In this document: positions 7,330 through 15,303 of the stretch, one piece after another
How the letters are laid out: each line of letters starts with the position of its first letter
Position numbering within the stretch: position 1 is the stretch's first letter
Source of the DNA: JAICQQ01 sp965651135
Lineage (GTDB): Bacteria > Myxococcota_A > Polyangia > Polyangiales > Polyangiaceae
Direction of reading: 5' to 3'
DNA length: 21,684 nt
Assembly (NCBI GenBank): GCA_965651135.1
Contig: CBFGRJ010000092.1
Span: 1 to 21,684 of the forward strand
Notes under the pieces: generated by a model
What the model was told of the DNA's origin: nothing
Databases searched by the model: none
What the model saw: the letters and a program-made list of their open reading frames with translations, nothing else
Made by a program: the position numbers and the translations under genes

Positions 7330-8604
7330 CTATGGCTTGAACCTGGCGACCCACAGGTCGACGTAGTCGATGCCGGCGCATCCCGGGGCGCCCATGCCGC
7401 TTGAATCTGGTTCTGGTGGACTGTTCAAGCAGTCCGGCACGTCCGCTCCGCGCACGCTCAAGGCTCCCGTCAATTCGCCCGCGTAGATCTCGGCGGTCAA
7501 GGCGACCTGGCCGTGATCGTGAGCGGAGAAATCGACGGTGTGATGGATGCCCAAGCTTTCCAGCCAGTCTGCCGTGTTTTCGCTAGTGGTCGACATGGAG
7601 GCCTGGCTCACGAGCTCCCCGTCCGCCTTGACCTGGCCATACACTTCGACCGGGAAGACTCCGTCGATGACTCCGTCATCGCTTTCGAGCGCGAGCTCCG
7701 CCTGGAAGCGGACTTCTCGAGTGGTCTCGGCGCCTCCCGTGAGCGTTTCGCACACGGTAGCGTTGGCGTTGAGCGCGAGACGGAGGGCGCTGCCGTCCAT
7801 TTCTGGCTCGTAGCTCAGCTCGAGCGGCTCAGGAGCGTTGAAGCCATCGAGCACGCGCTGAGAAGCGTCGCTCTGGTCCGTTGGGACGGGGAACCCGAGC
7901 TCGCAGGGGTTGTCCGCCGGCCAGCGAGCGATGGGGCCGCCGCCGCCGGCTGCTAAGCTGCCCCCGTCGCTGTAGGTCGCAGTGACGCCAATCCTGCCGG
8001 CGAACCCGACGTCGGCGATTCCCACGTCGAAGGTTAGGTTGGCAGGACCCTCTGGCTCGAACCCTGACGGTGGATTCAGGGTGACCTCCAGCTGCCCGGA
8101 GACCTCATCGGTACTCACGGAAAAGCTCGACGAAGCCAGGCGGGTCGACTCCGCGCGGAATACCGCCTCGACGCGTTCGTCGAGAGCGCCGTCAGCACTG
8201 GTGATGAACACGGTGGCATCGAGCTCCAGCCGATCGTTGCAGTCCCCGCCGAGCCCGGCGAGCAAGCCTTCCTGGCCTCCGCTGGCACGCTCGCTTTGCA
8301 CGAAGCGGGCCGAGTCGCCTACCTCCACCCTTACCTCGAGCTGTGTGGAGCCGTCGAACGATGGGCTGGCGAGCTCGCCGTCCAGCCATTCCAAGGTTTC
8401 GGTGTGAGTCCCTTCGATCATCGCGGCGACGTCTTGCGCGCTGAACCCGAGCGAGGTGGTTTCGTCCATCTCGATGTCATGCGGGGCTTCTTTGCAGGCT
8501 CCTCCCAAGCCGGGCTCACCAGGCTCGTCATGCGGATTGCCGGTCTCGGTGGCGCTGCTGCAACCCGCACACAGAAGTGTCATGATGATGATTGATCGTT
8601 TCAT
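7330..8604 (-). CDS. Predicted lipoprotein of unknown function
   Basis: The 424-aa product starts MKRSIIIMTLLCAGCSSATE, a lipoprotein signal peptide with the lipidated cysteine most likely at residue 15; position -3 is Cys instead of the usual Leu, so the lipobox is imperfect. After a flexible Gly/Pro/Glu stretch the mature protein is acidic and beta-rich, with several cysteines (GGACKE, GGDCND, NPCELG, TVCETL, PDCLN, GAPGCAG) that could form disulfides outside the cytoplasm. I do not recognise a named domain. Its start overlaps the stop of the TIGR02147 gene by an ATGA (8601-8604), so the two are coexpressed. Regulators of that family often sit beside surface-protein or lipoprotein genes, but no function follows from that. 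Confidence 0.85.
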   Translation of the reverse strand: MKRSIIIMTLLCAGCSSATETGNPHDEPGEPGLGGACKEAPHDIEMDETTSLGFSAQDVAAMIEGTHTETLEWLDGELASPSFDGSTQLEVRVEVGDSARFVQSERASGGQEGLLAGLGGDCNDRLELDATVFITSADGALDERVEAVFRAESTRLASSSFSVSTDEVSGQLEVTLNPPSGFEPEGPANLTFDVGIADVGFAGRIGVTATYSDGGSLAAGGGGPIARWPADNPCELGFPVPTDQSDASQRVLDGFNAPEPLELSYEPEMDGSALRLALNANATVCETLTGGAETTREVRFQAELALESDDGVIDGVFPVEVYGQVKADGELVSQASMSTTSENTADWLESLGIHHTVDFSAHDHGQVALTAEIYAGELTGALSVRGADVPDCLNSPPEPDSSGMGAPGCAGIDYVDLWVARFKP

Positions 8605-9491
8605 GCTTCGTTACCCTTTGTCCCCGTCTCGGTGAGCGGAAATAGCTGAAAATTGATCTGCACGACGTCCGTCGGTGCAGCGTTGCCAGAGGGCTCGAGC
8701 GCTTCTTGCAGAAGCTCTTGCCGGAACTCGTATAGGCGGCGTTTGAGCTCCGCCAGCTGTTGCCGCGAGACGCTCAAGGTCAAGCTCGCGACTTCTCTCT
8801 CCTCACGCTCGCACGTATCGAGTGCCTCGGCGGCCCGTTCGAGCATGGTGCGATGATAGGTGACCACGTGGTGCCCCAATGGATGGTCGTCGCCCGTGCT
8901 GACGACGGGCTCGTTCTGCTCCAGCTTGCCTTCCTTGTTTCGGACCAGCAATCCCAGCTTGAGCAAGATCGAGAGTGCGTGTTCGGCCTGGCGGGGCGAG
9001 ATGGCGGGCTTGAGCCGGCGCGCGATCCACTTCGGATCGTCGACGAAGCCCTCGCAGACCACCAGCTCTCGGATGGCCGGAATGTACCATTCGCTGTGAT
9101 ATTCGGCGTGAGCGCTATCGAGGCGAAAGGCTTGCCGGTAGCGCCGGTAGCGCGTGAGCCGTTGATAGCAGCGCTCGCGCTCCTGAGTGTTGGCAGCCTG
9201 GTTGAACTCGACCAGATCACAAAAGTAGCTTGCTGCCTCGCCACCCAACCCGAGCGCCTTGGCGAAGCGTGAGGCCATTTCCGGAGAGAGGTTGCGCCGC
9301 CCGTCTGCAACCAGTTTCAAGTAGTTCGGAGCCGTCGAACCGACTCGTTTGGCGAACAGCCGATACGAGAATCCGTATTCTGATTTCTTGCGAAGTGAGT
9401 AGCAATCTTGGAGATAGCTGCGATAGTCGCGGTATTGGAATACATCGGCTACTGCTGCGGAATCCACAGCATTTATGGTCGCACGGCCCAA
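8601..9491 (-). CDS. TIGR02147/DUF4423 family protein, probable transcriptional regulator
   Basis: The 296-aa product opens with the family hallmark VFQYRDYRSYLQDCYSLRKK. An HTH-like section follows, with FSYRLFAKRVGSTAPNYLKLVADGRRNL and EMASRFAKALGL. A central HYHSEWYIPAIREL-like segment (AEYHSEWYIPAIRELVV) and a winged-helix-like region (PRQAEHALSILLKLGLL) come next, then a helical C-terminus ending VVQINFQLFPLT. TIGR02147 proteins are abundant in Myxococcota and Fibrobacteres and are presumed DNA-binding regulators. The start is uncertain: a TTG at 9491 has a GGAAAG upstream, and a GTG at 9467 is the alternative. The gene overlaps the following lipoprotein gene and is divergent from the DUF2330 gene. 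A strong dyad at 9523-9539 lies between the divergent starts. Confidence 0.9.
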   Translation of the reverse strand: MGRATINAVDSAAVADVFQYRDYRSYLQDCYSLRKKSEYGFSYRLFAKRVGSTAPNYLKLVADGRRNLSPEMASRFAKALGLGGEAASYFCDLVEFNQAANTQERERCYQRLTRYRRYRQAFRLDSAHAEYHSEWYIPAIRELVVCEGFVDDPKWIARRLKPAISPRQAEHALSILLKLGLLVRNKEGKLEQNEPVVSTGDDHPLGHHVVTYHRTMLERAAEALDTCEREEREVASLTLSVSRQQLAELKRRLYEFRQELLQEALEPSGNAAPTDVVQINFQLFPLTETGTKGNEA

Positions 9492-9522
9492 GGCTTTCCG
9501 CCACCCGGGCGCGGGTAAAAAT

Positions 9523-9539
9523 GTATTCTGTTAGAATAC
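9523..9539. promoter_or_regulatory. Dyad operator candidate between the TIGR02147 and DUF2330 genes
   Basis: GTATTCTGTTAGAATAC is a perfect inverted repeat with 7-bp arms and a 3-bp spacer, AT-rich in a GC-rich region, 32 bp upstream of the regulator's TTG start. Two related shorter dyads lie inside the 5' end of the regulator gene: GTATTGGAATAC at 9432-9443 and AGAATCCGTATTCT at 9368-9381. The cluster suggests a binding site used by the neighbouring TIGR02147 protein on itself and on the divergent DUF2330 gene. The right arm also contains TAGAAT, which could serve as a -10 box on the plus strand. Binding is inferred only. Confidence 0.55.
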
Positions 9540-9671
9540 GAAATTGGGAACAGAGCCCCCTGTTGCCGCCGCGTCACGGCCCCTTGTCGACCGGCGTTCA
9601 CGCGTGGCTCGAGATGCTGAGCAAAATCGCGCTGTTTCGCGCCGGTACGCGGATTGCAACCGGGGCGCCGC

Positions 9672-11387
9672 ATGCGGCTCGGTGTGGTGGTGGCGGGGAC
9701 GGTGGCGTTCGGTTTGCACGCGAGCGCGGCAGCGGCTTGGCTCCCCCTCTATTCGCCGGAGGCGGTGGTCGATGCGCCGGAGGTCCGCGCAGTGGTGGCG
9801 CATCAGGGGCCGCATTCGACGCTCTGGGTCCAGCTGGTCGTCGAGATCAGCGACGGTCGGCTCGTGCTCGTCGTTCCGCTCGCCGACTCGGCCGCCCTCG
9901 ACGAGGGAGAGCCGGCCTGGTTCTCCGCAGTGGAAAGCGCGACGGCGCCGCGTGTGCTTCCCCCTGCGGATGCGCGCCTACCCGAGTGTGGCGCTGCCGC
10001 AATGGTCGAGCATACAAACGGAGAGCCACGCGCCGAGCTGGCGGAGCTCGAGGCCGCCCACGTGCTTTCCGACCGAGCCGCGCTTGCCGAGTTCATGGAG
10101 ACGGAAGGCTTGTCGGGACCGGACGCGCTGCCCCAACACCCGGGGGCGTTCGTGGCGTTGAGCTATCGCGGTGCTGAAGGCGCGCCACTGAGCGTCGCGC
10201 TTCGACTCGATGCAGAAGAACCGCTGGAGAAGCTGCTGTCGAGGCTTGCTCCGCTCGGTCATTGGGGACCGACGCCGCTCACTCTCACGATTGTGGGTGA
10301 ACAGCCCGTTCTGCTCGAGGGTGCCCACACTCTCGAGCCCGAAGACATCGGTGCCACCTGGTTCGCCGACCTAGGCAAGAGCGACTACCTAGAGGAGCGC
10401 CGCGCTGTGCTCGAGCAACGACCCGGCGAAGTATGGGTCACCGAAACGTTGGGTACGACCGCGCTGTTCGAAACGTATTTCCCCGACGCGCAGAGCGAGG
10501 TGCCACCCATCTTCAGCGACTTTCAGCGCCGGCTCGAGGCGCGAGGTTACGAGTGTCCCGATTGGGCGGCGCTATTGTCGAGGGCGCGCGCGGACCATGC
10601 AACGGTGGCGCCGGCTTGTGCAGAAGGGCTCCTCGCACGCGCAGGTTCGGCGAGCTGCACCGAACCCAACGGTCTAGGTCCCGCTCTCGCCTGCGAGGGG
10701 ATCGCCGACCTTTGGTTTTTGCTCTCCGGCATGAGCCTGACCGATGTGGTGCTCGTGCGGCACGTCGGTTTCTTGCCAAGCGAGGCAACGCTCGTGCCCC
10801 GAGACGCGTCGAGCATCGAGCACCGCACCGTCAAGGTGTACGCCGACGCATTCGAGCTCGGTGACTGCGAACCAGCGCCGATGCCTGATTTTACAGGAAG
10901 CACCGGATTCGATGGGTTTCTACCCGTCGGTACTGGTGGAGCGCCTGGTCAGGCCCCGACCGATCCGCATCGGCCGCGCGAGCCCGACCCGCAGGATCAC
11001 GTGGCGGTCGTGGTGCACACCGAATCGTGTAGCTGTGGCAGCAGCAGCTCTAGCGACGGCTGTTCGGGGGATAGCTCATCCAGCGGCTCTGACGAGTCCT
11101 GTAGCGGTGATAGCTCGAGCACGACGGGGTCCGACGAGACCTGCGCAGGAGACAGTTCTTCGAACAGCGACCCTGCCGGCGAGACGTGCAGCTCCGAAGG
11201 GACTGCGGATGTCGAAGGAGAAACGTGTGCGGGTAGTAGCTCGGGCAGTGGAGGAGAGTGTGCGCTTTCGGCGCACGGCATCCCTCGGCCAAGGCTCAGC
11301 GTTGCCGTGCTATTGCTCGCAGCCGGTCTGTTGCCGTGGCGTCGCTACTCTGGGCGGCGGTGCCGTCGTAGGCCGGCTGGGGGCTAG
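9672..11387 (+). CDS. DUF2330 exported protein with Cys/Ser-rich stalk and C-terminal anchor
   Basis: From ATG 9672 the product is 571 aa. MRLGVVVAGTVAFGLHASAAA is a signal peptide. The DUF2330 region fills most of the next 400 residues; recognisable parts are VRAVVAHQGPHSTLWVQLVV, LVLVVPLADSAALDEGEPAW followed by FSAVESATAPR, and HPGAFVALSY. From about residue 451 to 529 runs a Ser/Gly/Asp tract with eight cysteines. The C-terminus has a hydrophobic segment (LSVAVLLLAAGLLPW) followed by an Arg-rich tail, an arrangement like MYXO-CTERM-type sorting signals though not the canonical motif. The protein is probably displayed at the cell surface. The ATG is preferred over a TTG at 9654 because the signal peptide begins there. 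The N-terminal Cys-Gly motif common in DUF2330 proteins (ACGG) is missing. Function unknown. Confidence 0.88.
   Translation: MRLGVVVAGTVAFGLHASAAAAWLPLYSPEAVVDAPEVRAVVAHQGPHSTLWVQLVVEISDGRLVLVVPLADSAALDEGEPAWFSAVESATAPRVLPPADARLPECGAAAMVEHTNGEPRAELAELEAAHVLSDRAALAEFMETEGLSGPDALPQHPGAFVALSYRGAEGAPLSVALRLDAEEPLEKLLSRLAPLGHWGPTPLTLTIVGEQPVLLEGAHTLEPEDIGATWFADLGKSDYLEERRAVLEQRPGEVWVTETLGTTALFETYFPDAQSEVPPIFSDFQRRLEARGYECPDWAALLSRARADHATVAPACAEGLLARAGSASCTEPNGLGPALACEGIADLWFLLSGMSLTDVVLVRHVGFLPSEATLVPRDASSIEHRTVKVYADAFELGDCEPAPMPDFTGSTGFDGFLPVGTGGAPGQAPTDPHRPREPDPQDHVAVVVHTESCSCGSSSSSDGCSGDSSSSGSDESCSGDSSSTTGSDETCAGDSSSNSDPAGETCSSEGTADVEGETCAGSSSGSGGECALSAHGIPRPRLSVAVLLLAAGLLPWRRYSGRRCRRRPAGG
11022..11258 (+). 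repeat. Repeat-coding tract for the Cys/Ser-rich stalk
   Basis: Within the DUF2330 gene this stretch encodes tandem imperfect units of the type GSDE[S/T]C[S/A]GDSSS. Two clear adjacent copies are SGSDESCSGDSSS and TGSDETCAGDSSS, flanked by looser versions ending in GETCSSEG and GETCAGSSS. Cysteines recur about every 10-15 residues, eight in all. The DNA is correspondingly repetitive and so prone to copy-number change. Confidence 0.8.
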
Positions 11388-11456
11388 TTCGGCCCAAATT
11401 GCCGTACGGAGACAACGGTTTGTGATACTTACCGTTCTGCGAAGGCGCGGCCGGCA

Positions 11457-13031
11457 ATGCCAGTTCAGACTCCGAGTTTCAAACGCCGCTGGGCAGTCCC
11501 GCTGTTGGTGCTGGGGAGCACGGCGTTGGTGATTTTCTGGGGGCTTTACAGCCTGGATCACTGGCTGGGCACACCTGTGCTGGAAGTGCCGCCCTCGAAT
11601 CCGATTGAACGCTACATGCGGTTCGATCCGGACAAGATCACTGACGCGGTGAGCTCACTCGCCGGCATGATCGCTGCCGTATTCGGCATCGTGATCACGG
11701 TGGTGTCGATCATTGTCCAATTGTCGGCCGACCGGTACACCGGCGTGGCCCGCATGTTCTTGCGTGACCGCGTCAACCTCGGCGTCATGACCTTTTACGT
11801 GGTCGCGTGTGTGTGTGGTGTTTGGCTCAGCGTTTCGCTGCAGGACCATTACGTGCCGCGAGTCGCGCTGACCGCGATGATTGTGGCGACCACCGTGGGT
11901 CTCGTGCTGATGGGCCCTTACTTCGGCTACGTGTTTTGGTTTCTCGAGCCGATGAACATCATCGATCGCATCCGTCACGACGCCGTGGCCGCTGCGACCA
12001 GCGGCGCTAGCAGCACGCTTCACCCTGTCGTGTCGAGTTGCCAGGCTCGAACGCTCACCGCCATGGAGGAGCTGACCGACATCACCAGCAATTCGATTTC
12101 GGGCAAAGACAAGATCATCGCCAGCGGTGCTGTCGATGCGCTCAAAGACTTCGCCCTCGAGTATCTCAAGAACAAACCTCGCGCGAGCGGCGATTGGTTC
12201 AAAATCGGCGAAGACATCTTCAAAAATCCGGATTTCGTGGCAATGGACCCGGAAAGCCTCAGAGATCTCGAAGCGCGCAAGACCTGGGTAGAGTGGAAGG
12301 TCATGCGACAATACCTGGGGATCTACGGGGAGGCCCTCGGCACGATGCGTGACATCAACTACCTGATCGCGATCGACACGCGCTACTTGGGCGAAGCGGC
12401 GGGCGAAGCACGCGACGAGGAGCTCATCACTCTCGTGTTTCGCTTCATGAATTCTTATTTGCGCGCGACTCTGAACGCTCGCGACGTGCGTACGGCGTAC
12501 AACGTGCTCAACCAGTATCGGCTCTTGATTGAATCCATGCTGCGTTTGGGAAACGGCGCTGCTGCGTTGGATGGCGTCCGCCACATGAAGTACTACGGCC
12601 ACGTTAGCTTCGACATGAACTTGACCTTCGTCACGGAAACGGTGGCTTACGACATCTCGTCGTTGTGTGAGTATGCGCACGAGCTCGGGTCGTCCGAAGA
12701 AGACACCATGCTCGACAACTTCTTGGAGCTCGATCGCCCGTTGCGCGTTCGGAGCCAAGAAAGCGCACTTTTGGGTGTGCGCAAGGCTCAAGTCAAGCTG
12801 GCTGCCTATTATTTGCTAAAGGGCGAAGTGGGCAAGGCACGCACCATTTCCAAAGACATGCAGGACGAGCCCCAAGATCGGCTCTTGGCTATCCGCCATT
12901 CGCTCGAGCAAGTGACCAGCAAAGACTTTTGGGAGATCATCGACCGAGGGCGCAACTTCGAATACATGCCGCCCGCCCAGCGAGCCCACCTGGCCACGTT
13001 CTTCTCCTGGCACCTAGAGACCAAGGCTTAG
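11457..13031 (+). CDS. DUF2254-like integral membrane protein
   Basis: The 524-aa product has four predicted membrane segments in its first third (about residues 12-34, 65-90, 107-128 and 133-162), then a large soluble helical region of about 360 residues. The second segment followed by VQLSADRYTGVARMFLRDR matches the signature stretch of DUF2254 proteins, where a membrane helix is followed by a conserved FLRDR element. The C-terminal part is rich in helices and looks like a TPR-type or helical-repeat region (for example AYNVLNQYRLLIESMLRLG, AAYYLLKGEVGKARTISKDM), which is an impression from sequence. Function is unknown. ATG 11457 has GAAGG upstream. It follows the DUF2330 gene by 69 bp and may be cotranscribed; it ends in a 4-bp tail-to-tail overlap with the HAD gene. 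Confidence 0.85.
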   Translation: MPVQTPSFKRRWAVPLLVLGSTALVIFWGLYSLDHWLGTPVLEVPPSNPIERYMRFDPDKITDAVSSLAGMIAAVFGIVITVVSIIVQLSADRYTGVARMFLRDRVNLGVMTFYVVACVCGVWLSVSLQDHYVPRVALTAMIVATTVGLVLMGPYFGYVFWFLEPMNIIDRIRHDAVAAATSGASSTLHPVVSSCQARTLTAMEELTDITSNSISGKDKIIASGAVDALKDFALEYLKNKPRASGDWFKIGEDIFKNPDFVAMDPESLRDLEARKTWVEWKVMRQYLGIYGEALGTMRDINYLIAIDTRYLGEAAGEARDEELITLVFRFMNSYLRATLNARDVRTAYNVLNQYRLLIESMLRLGNGAAALDGVRHMKYYGHVSFDMNLTFVTETVAYDISSLCEYAHELGSSEEDTMLDNFLELDRPLRVRSQESALLGVRKAQVKLAAYYLLKGEVGKARTISKDMQDEPQDRLLAIRHSLEQVTSKDFWEIIDRGRNFEYMPPAQRAHLATFFSWHLETKA

Positions 13032-13681
13032 TCGCCGAGGTCTAGCTCGGCGTAGCTGCGGACCACGCGTCTGGCCGCGGCGAATGCGGACGAATCCATG
13101 TTGGCATCTGGTAGCGCGATCACCTGCATGCCTGCTGCGCGGGCCGCCGCCACGCCTGCCAACGAATCTTCGACCACAAGGCACTGCTCCGGGCGCGCAC
13201 CCAGCTCGCGCGCTGCGACCAAAAAAATGTCGGGGGCGGGCTTCAGCTGCTTCACCTCGGGGTGATCGGCGCAGACAACGGCATCGAAGCTCGAAAACCA
13301 CGCATGACGCGTGATTTTGAGGCGATAGTAGGGTGTCGAGGAGCTGGTCGCGACCGCCAGCTTCAGACCGCGAGCCTTCAGGTGCGCTACCAGTGTCTCG
13401 GCGCCGGGTATCGCTTCGCAATCGGGAAACGAGGCAAGCAGGAGCGGCTCTTTTTGACTCAAGTACTCTTCGGGAGTCAGAGGTAGCTCGAGCTTTTCGA
13501 TCAAGTGTCGCGCGCTCGTCCACGCATCGCGCCCCATCATTGCCGATTTGACGGACCAGTCGAAGACCTTGCCGAAGGGCGCAATGACCTGTTGTGTCGC
13601 CCGGGTGTAGAGGGGCTCCGTATCGAGAAGCACGCCATCGAGGTCGAAGATGATGTGCGAGAATCCGGAAAAGTCACCCAC
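13028..13681 (-). CDS. HAD-superfamily phosphatase (beta-phosphoglucomutase/PUDP-like)
   Basis: The 217-aa product has all HAD motifs. Motif I is FDLDGVLLDTE with the nucleophile D13 and general acid/base D15; motif II is ATSSS at about 111-115; the motif III lysine is in LKPAPDIF (K147); motif IV is VVEDSLAGV at about 169-175. A helical cap lies between motifs I and II. The IIFDLDGVLLDTE..Y..A start and KPAPDIFL.AA resemble the subgroup with pseudouridine-5'-phosphatase and beta-phosphoglucomutase. The exact substrate, likely a small phosphorylated metabolite in the cytoplasm, cannot be assigned. The start is a GTG at 13681 without a clear ribosome-binding site, chosen because motif I is only 12 residues inside. 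It lies tail-to-tail with the DUF2254 gene and 53 bp after the FecR-like gene on the same strand. Confidence 0.92.
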   Translation of the reverse strand: MGDFSGFSHIIFDLDGVLLDTEPLYTRATQQVIAPFGKVFDWSVKSAMMGRDAWTSARHLIEKLELPLTPEEYLSQKEPLLLASFPDCEAIPGAETLVAHLKARGLKLAVATSSSTPYYRLKITRHAWFSSFDAVVCADHPEVKQLKPAPDIFLVAARELGARPEQCLVVEDSLAGVAAARAAGMQVIALPDANMDSSAFAAARRVVRSYAELDLGD

Positions 13682-13734
13682 GGGGCCGGGGGTTTAGCGA
13701 ATCTCGAAGGCTGGGGGAAGGCCCGAATCAGCCG

Positions 13735-15138
13735 TCAAAGGCTCGAACCGCGCTCGCCCTTGGCCACTCGTTGGCGTCCGGACCCCGAGCGCTTTTGGCT
13801 GCTGACGATTTCCAAGAAATCGCGCCCAATCACCTCGCCCGCTTGGTTCTTTACTTCGACACGCACGACCCACGGGCCACGCATGTTCTCGGGAGGCTCG
13901 ACGACGCCAGTCATGGAATTGCCGTCGCGCTTCCATTCCACGCGAGTCGGCGTCAAATTGACGGACACATCCGCCTTCACGGGCTGCGCGTCTGCCACCG
14001 GTTGACCCGCGCCATCTACCAGGCGCACCTTGACGTGGACTCGGTCACTGGGCCAGCGGGCCGTGCGTGGACCCACCTCCACCTGGGCCTTGAGCACGTG
14101 GGGAGCGAGCAACAGCTCGACCTCCTGCTTCGTGCTGGGTTCACGGAACCGTACCGTCGTGGCATCAGCCCGAGCCAGCCCCACGGACTTGGGCGCGTCC
14201 ACGAAGTAGCTGCCGTTGCCGTAGGTCATCTTCAAGCCTTCGGCTGCGATGAGCGGCAAGCGCTTTTTTGGCGGCAACAGTACCACGTTACCTTGCGCTT
14301 TGGCGCCGGGTGGTAACTCGAACCCAAAAACACGAACTGTCGTAGCGGCGGACACGGCGCCGGCGACGCCGAATTCGTCGAGGGCGCGTGCTGCAATCAG
14401 ATAGTTGCCGGGCTCGACGCCACTGAGCTCGGTGCGGGTGCCGCTGGTACTGCTGTGGGCAACCACCGAGAGCTTGGCACCCTCGCGCTTGAGCAGGGCG
14501 ACCTGGTACTTGGCTGCGTGCGGTATGGGGTCGAATTCGACAGCGGTTCGAAACCCGGCGCCGGGCATGGTCACCATCAATCGCTGGCGCACCTTCAGGG
14601 TTGGCGCTTTGGGAACCTCGAAGTCCTCTACCTTGCGGGACGCGAGTGAGATCTGCCGAGTCATGCCGGGCTCCAAGGCTTTCCATATGCTGCCCTTACC
14701 GATCAGCATGTTGTGGTCGCGCGCCGTAAAGCGCACCTTCCCCGAGCCCGCCACCGCAACGCTGTGCCCGCCGCGCACGACGCCCGATTCGCCGTTGGGT
14801 CCAATCACCAAGACCGCTACCTCATGAATGCGGTTTTCCGGAATCAGGACATCGATGCGACCGCTTTGGAGTCGGTAGACGTGCGTGGGTGTCGTCTTGC
14901 CCGGCGCCAGCATCAGGCGTGTGTTGGGCGCTTTATCGACAACGGCTCCCGCAGTGACCTTGACCACCACCCCATCTGCCAGAGTCTGTGTTGCTGCCGG
15001 CTTGGCGTTCGCAGCGGGAAAGTGGTCGTGAGGTGAAGGCCCTAACACATTGGCTGGTTTGGGCTCCGCGCTCGCGGAGGCGGCCAACAGCGTCGTGCCG
15101 ACGAACAACGACCAAAGATACCTCGAATGCACACCCAT
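13735..15138 (-). CDS. Exported FecR-like domain protein
   Basis: The 467-aa product begins with a signal peptide (YLWSLFVGTTLLAASASA, cleavage likely before EPKP). Residues about 50-165 resemble a FecR-type beta domain: LADGVVVKVTAGAVVDKAPN, YRLQSGRIDVLIPE, GGHSVAVAGSGKVRF. A fibronectin-III-like segment follows (VEFDPIPHAAKYQVALLKRE to GNYLIAARALDEFGVAGA), and further beta-rich segments reach the basic C-terminus. FecR-like and FN3-like modules in exported myxobacterial proteins are usually of unknown role; a periplasmic or surface binding function is the general expectation. It is divergent from the lipoprotein gene at 15304, separated by 165 bp in which I see no clear promoter or operator. 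No obvious ribosome-binding site precedes the ATG. Confidence 0.82.
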   Translation of the reverse strand: MGVHSRYLWSLFVGTTLLAASASAEPKPANVLGPSPHDHFPAANAKPAATQTLADGVVVKVTAGAVVDKAPNTRLMLAPGKTTPTHVYRLQSGRIDVLIPENRIHEVAVLVIGPNGESGVVRGGHSVAVAGSGKVRFTARDHNMLIGKGSIWKALEPGMTRQISLASRKVEDFEVPKAPTLKVRQRLMVTMPGAGFRTAVEFDPIPHAAKYQVALLKREGAKLSVVAHSSTSGTRTELSGVEPGNYLIAARALDEFGVAGAVSAATTVRVFGFELPPGAKAQGNVVLLPPKKRLPLIAAEGLKMTYGNGSYFVDAPKSVGLARADATTVRFREPSTKQEVELLLAPHVLKAQVEVGPRTARWPSDRVHVKVRLVDGAGQPVADAQPVKADVSVNLTPTRVEWKRDGNSMTGVVEPPENMRGPWVVRVEVKNQAGEVIGRDFLEIVSSQKRSGSGRQRVAKGERGSSL

Positions 15139-15303
15139 ACTGAGGCTGAACGGCCAAGTGGCTGCTCATTTGAGTTCTGGCGCGTCGATGGGCCGCATTC
15201 GAGTGTGCTCTTGTGGGCTTGTGTTCGGTCGAAGTTTACGAAATGGCGAGCGCGAAACCTCGTGGTTGACGCTGACCGATTTTTGCCCGAAACCGAGGAC
15301 CCA

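Noticed and set aside
11655..12791. 378-codon frame antisense to the DUF2254 gene
   Set aside because: Shadow of the plus-strand gene; His/Arg/Val-rich composition, no domain, while the sense frame has clear membrane segments.
15127..15303. 59-codon N-terminal extension of the lipoprotein gene
   Set aside because: It would bury the lipoprotein signal and overlap the divergent gene; GTG 15304 has a good ribosome-binding site.
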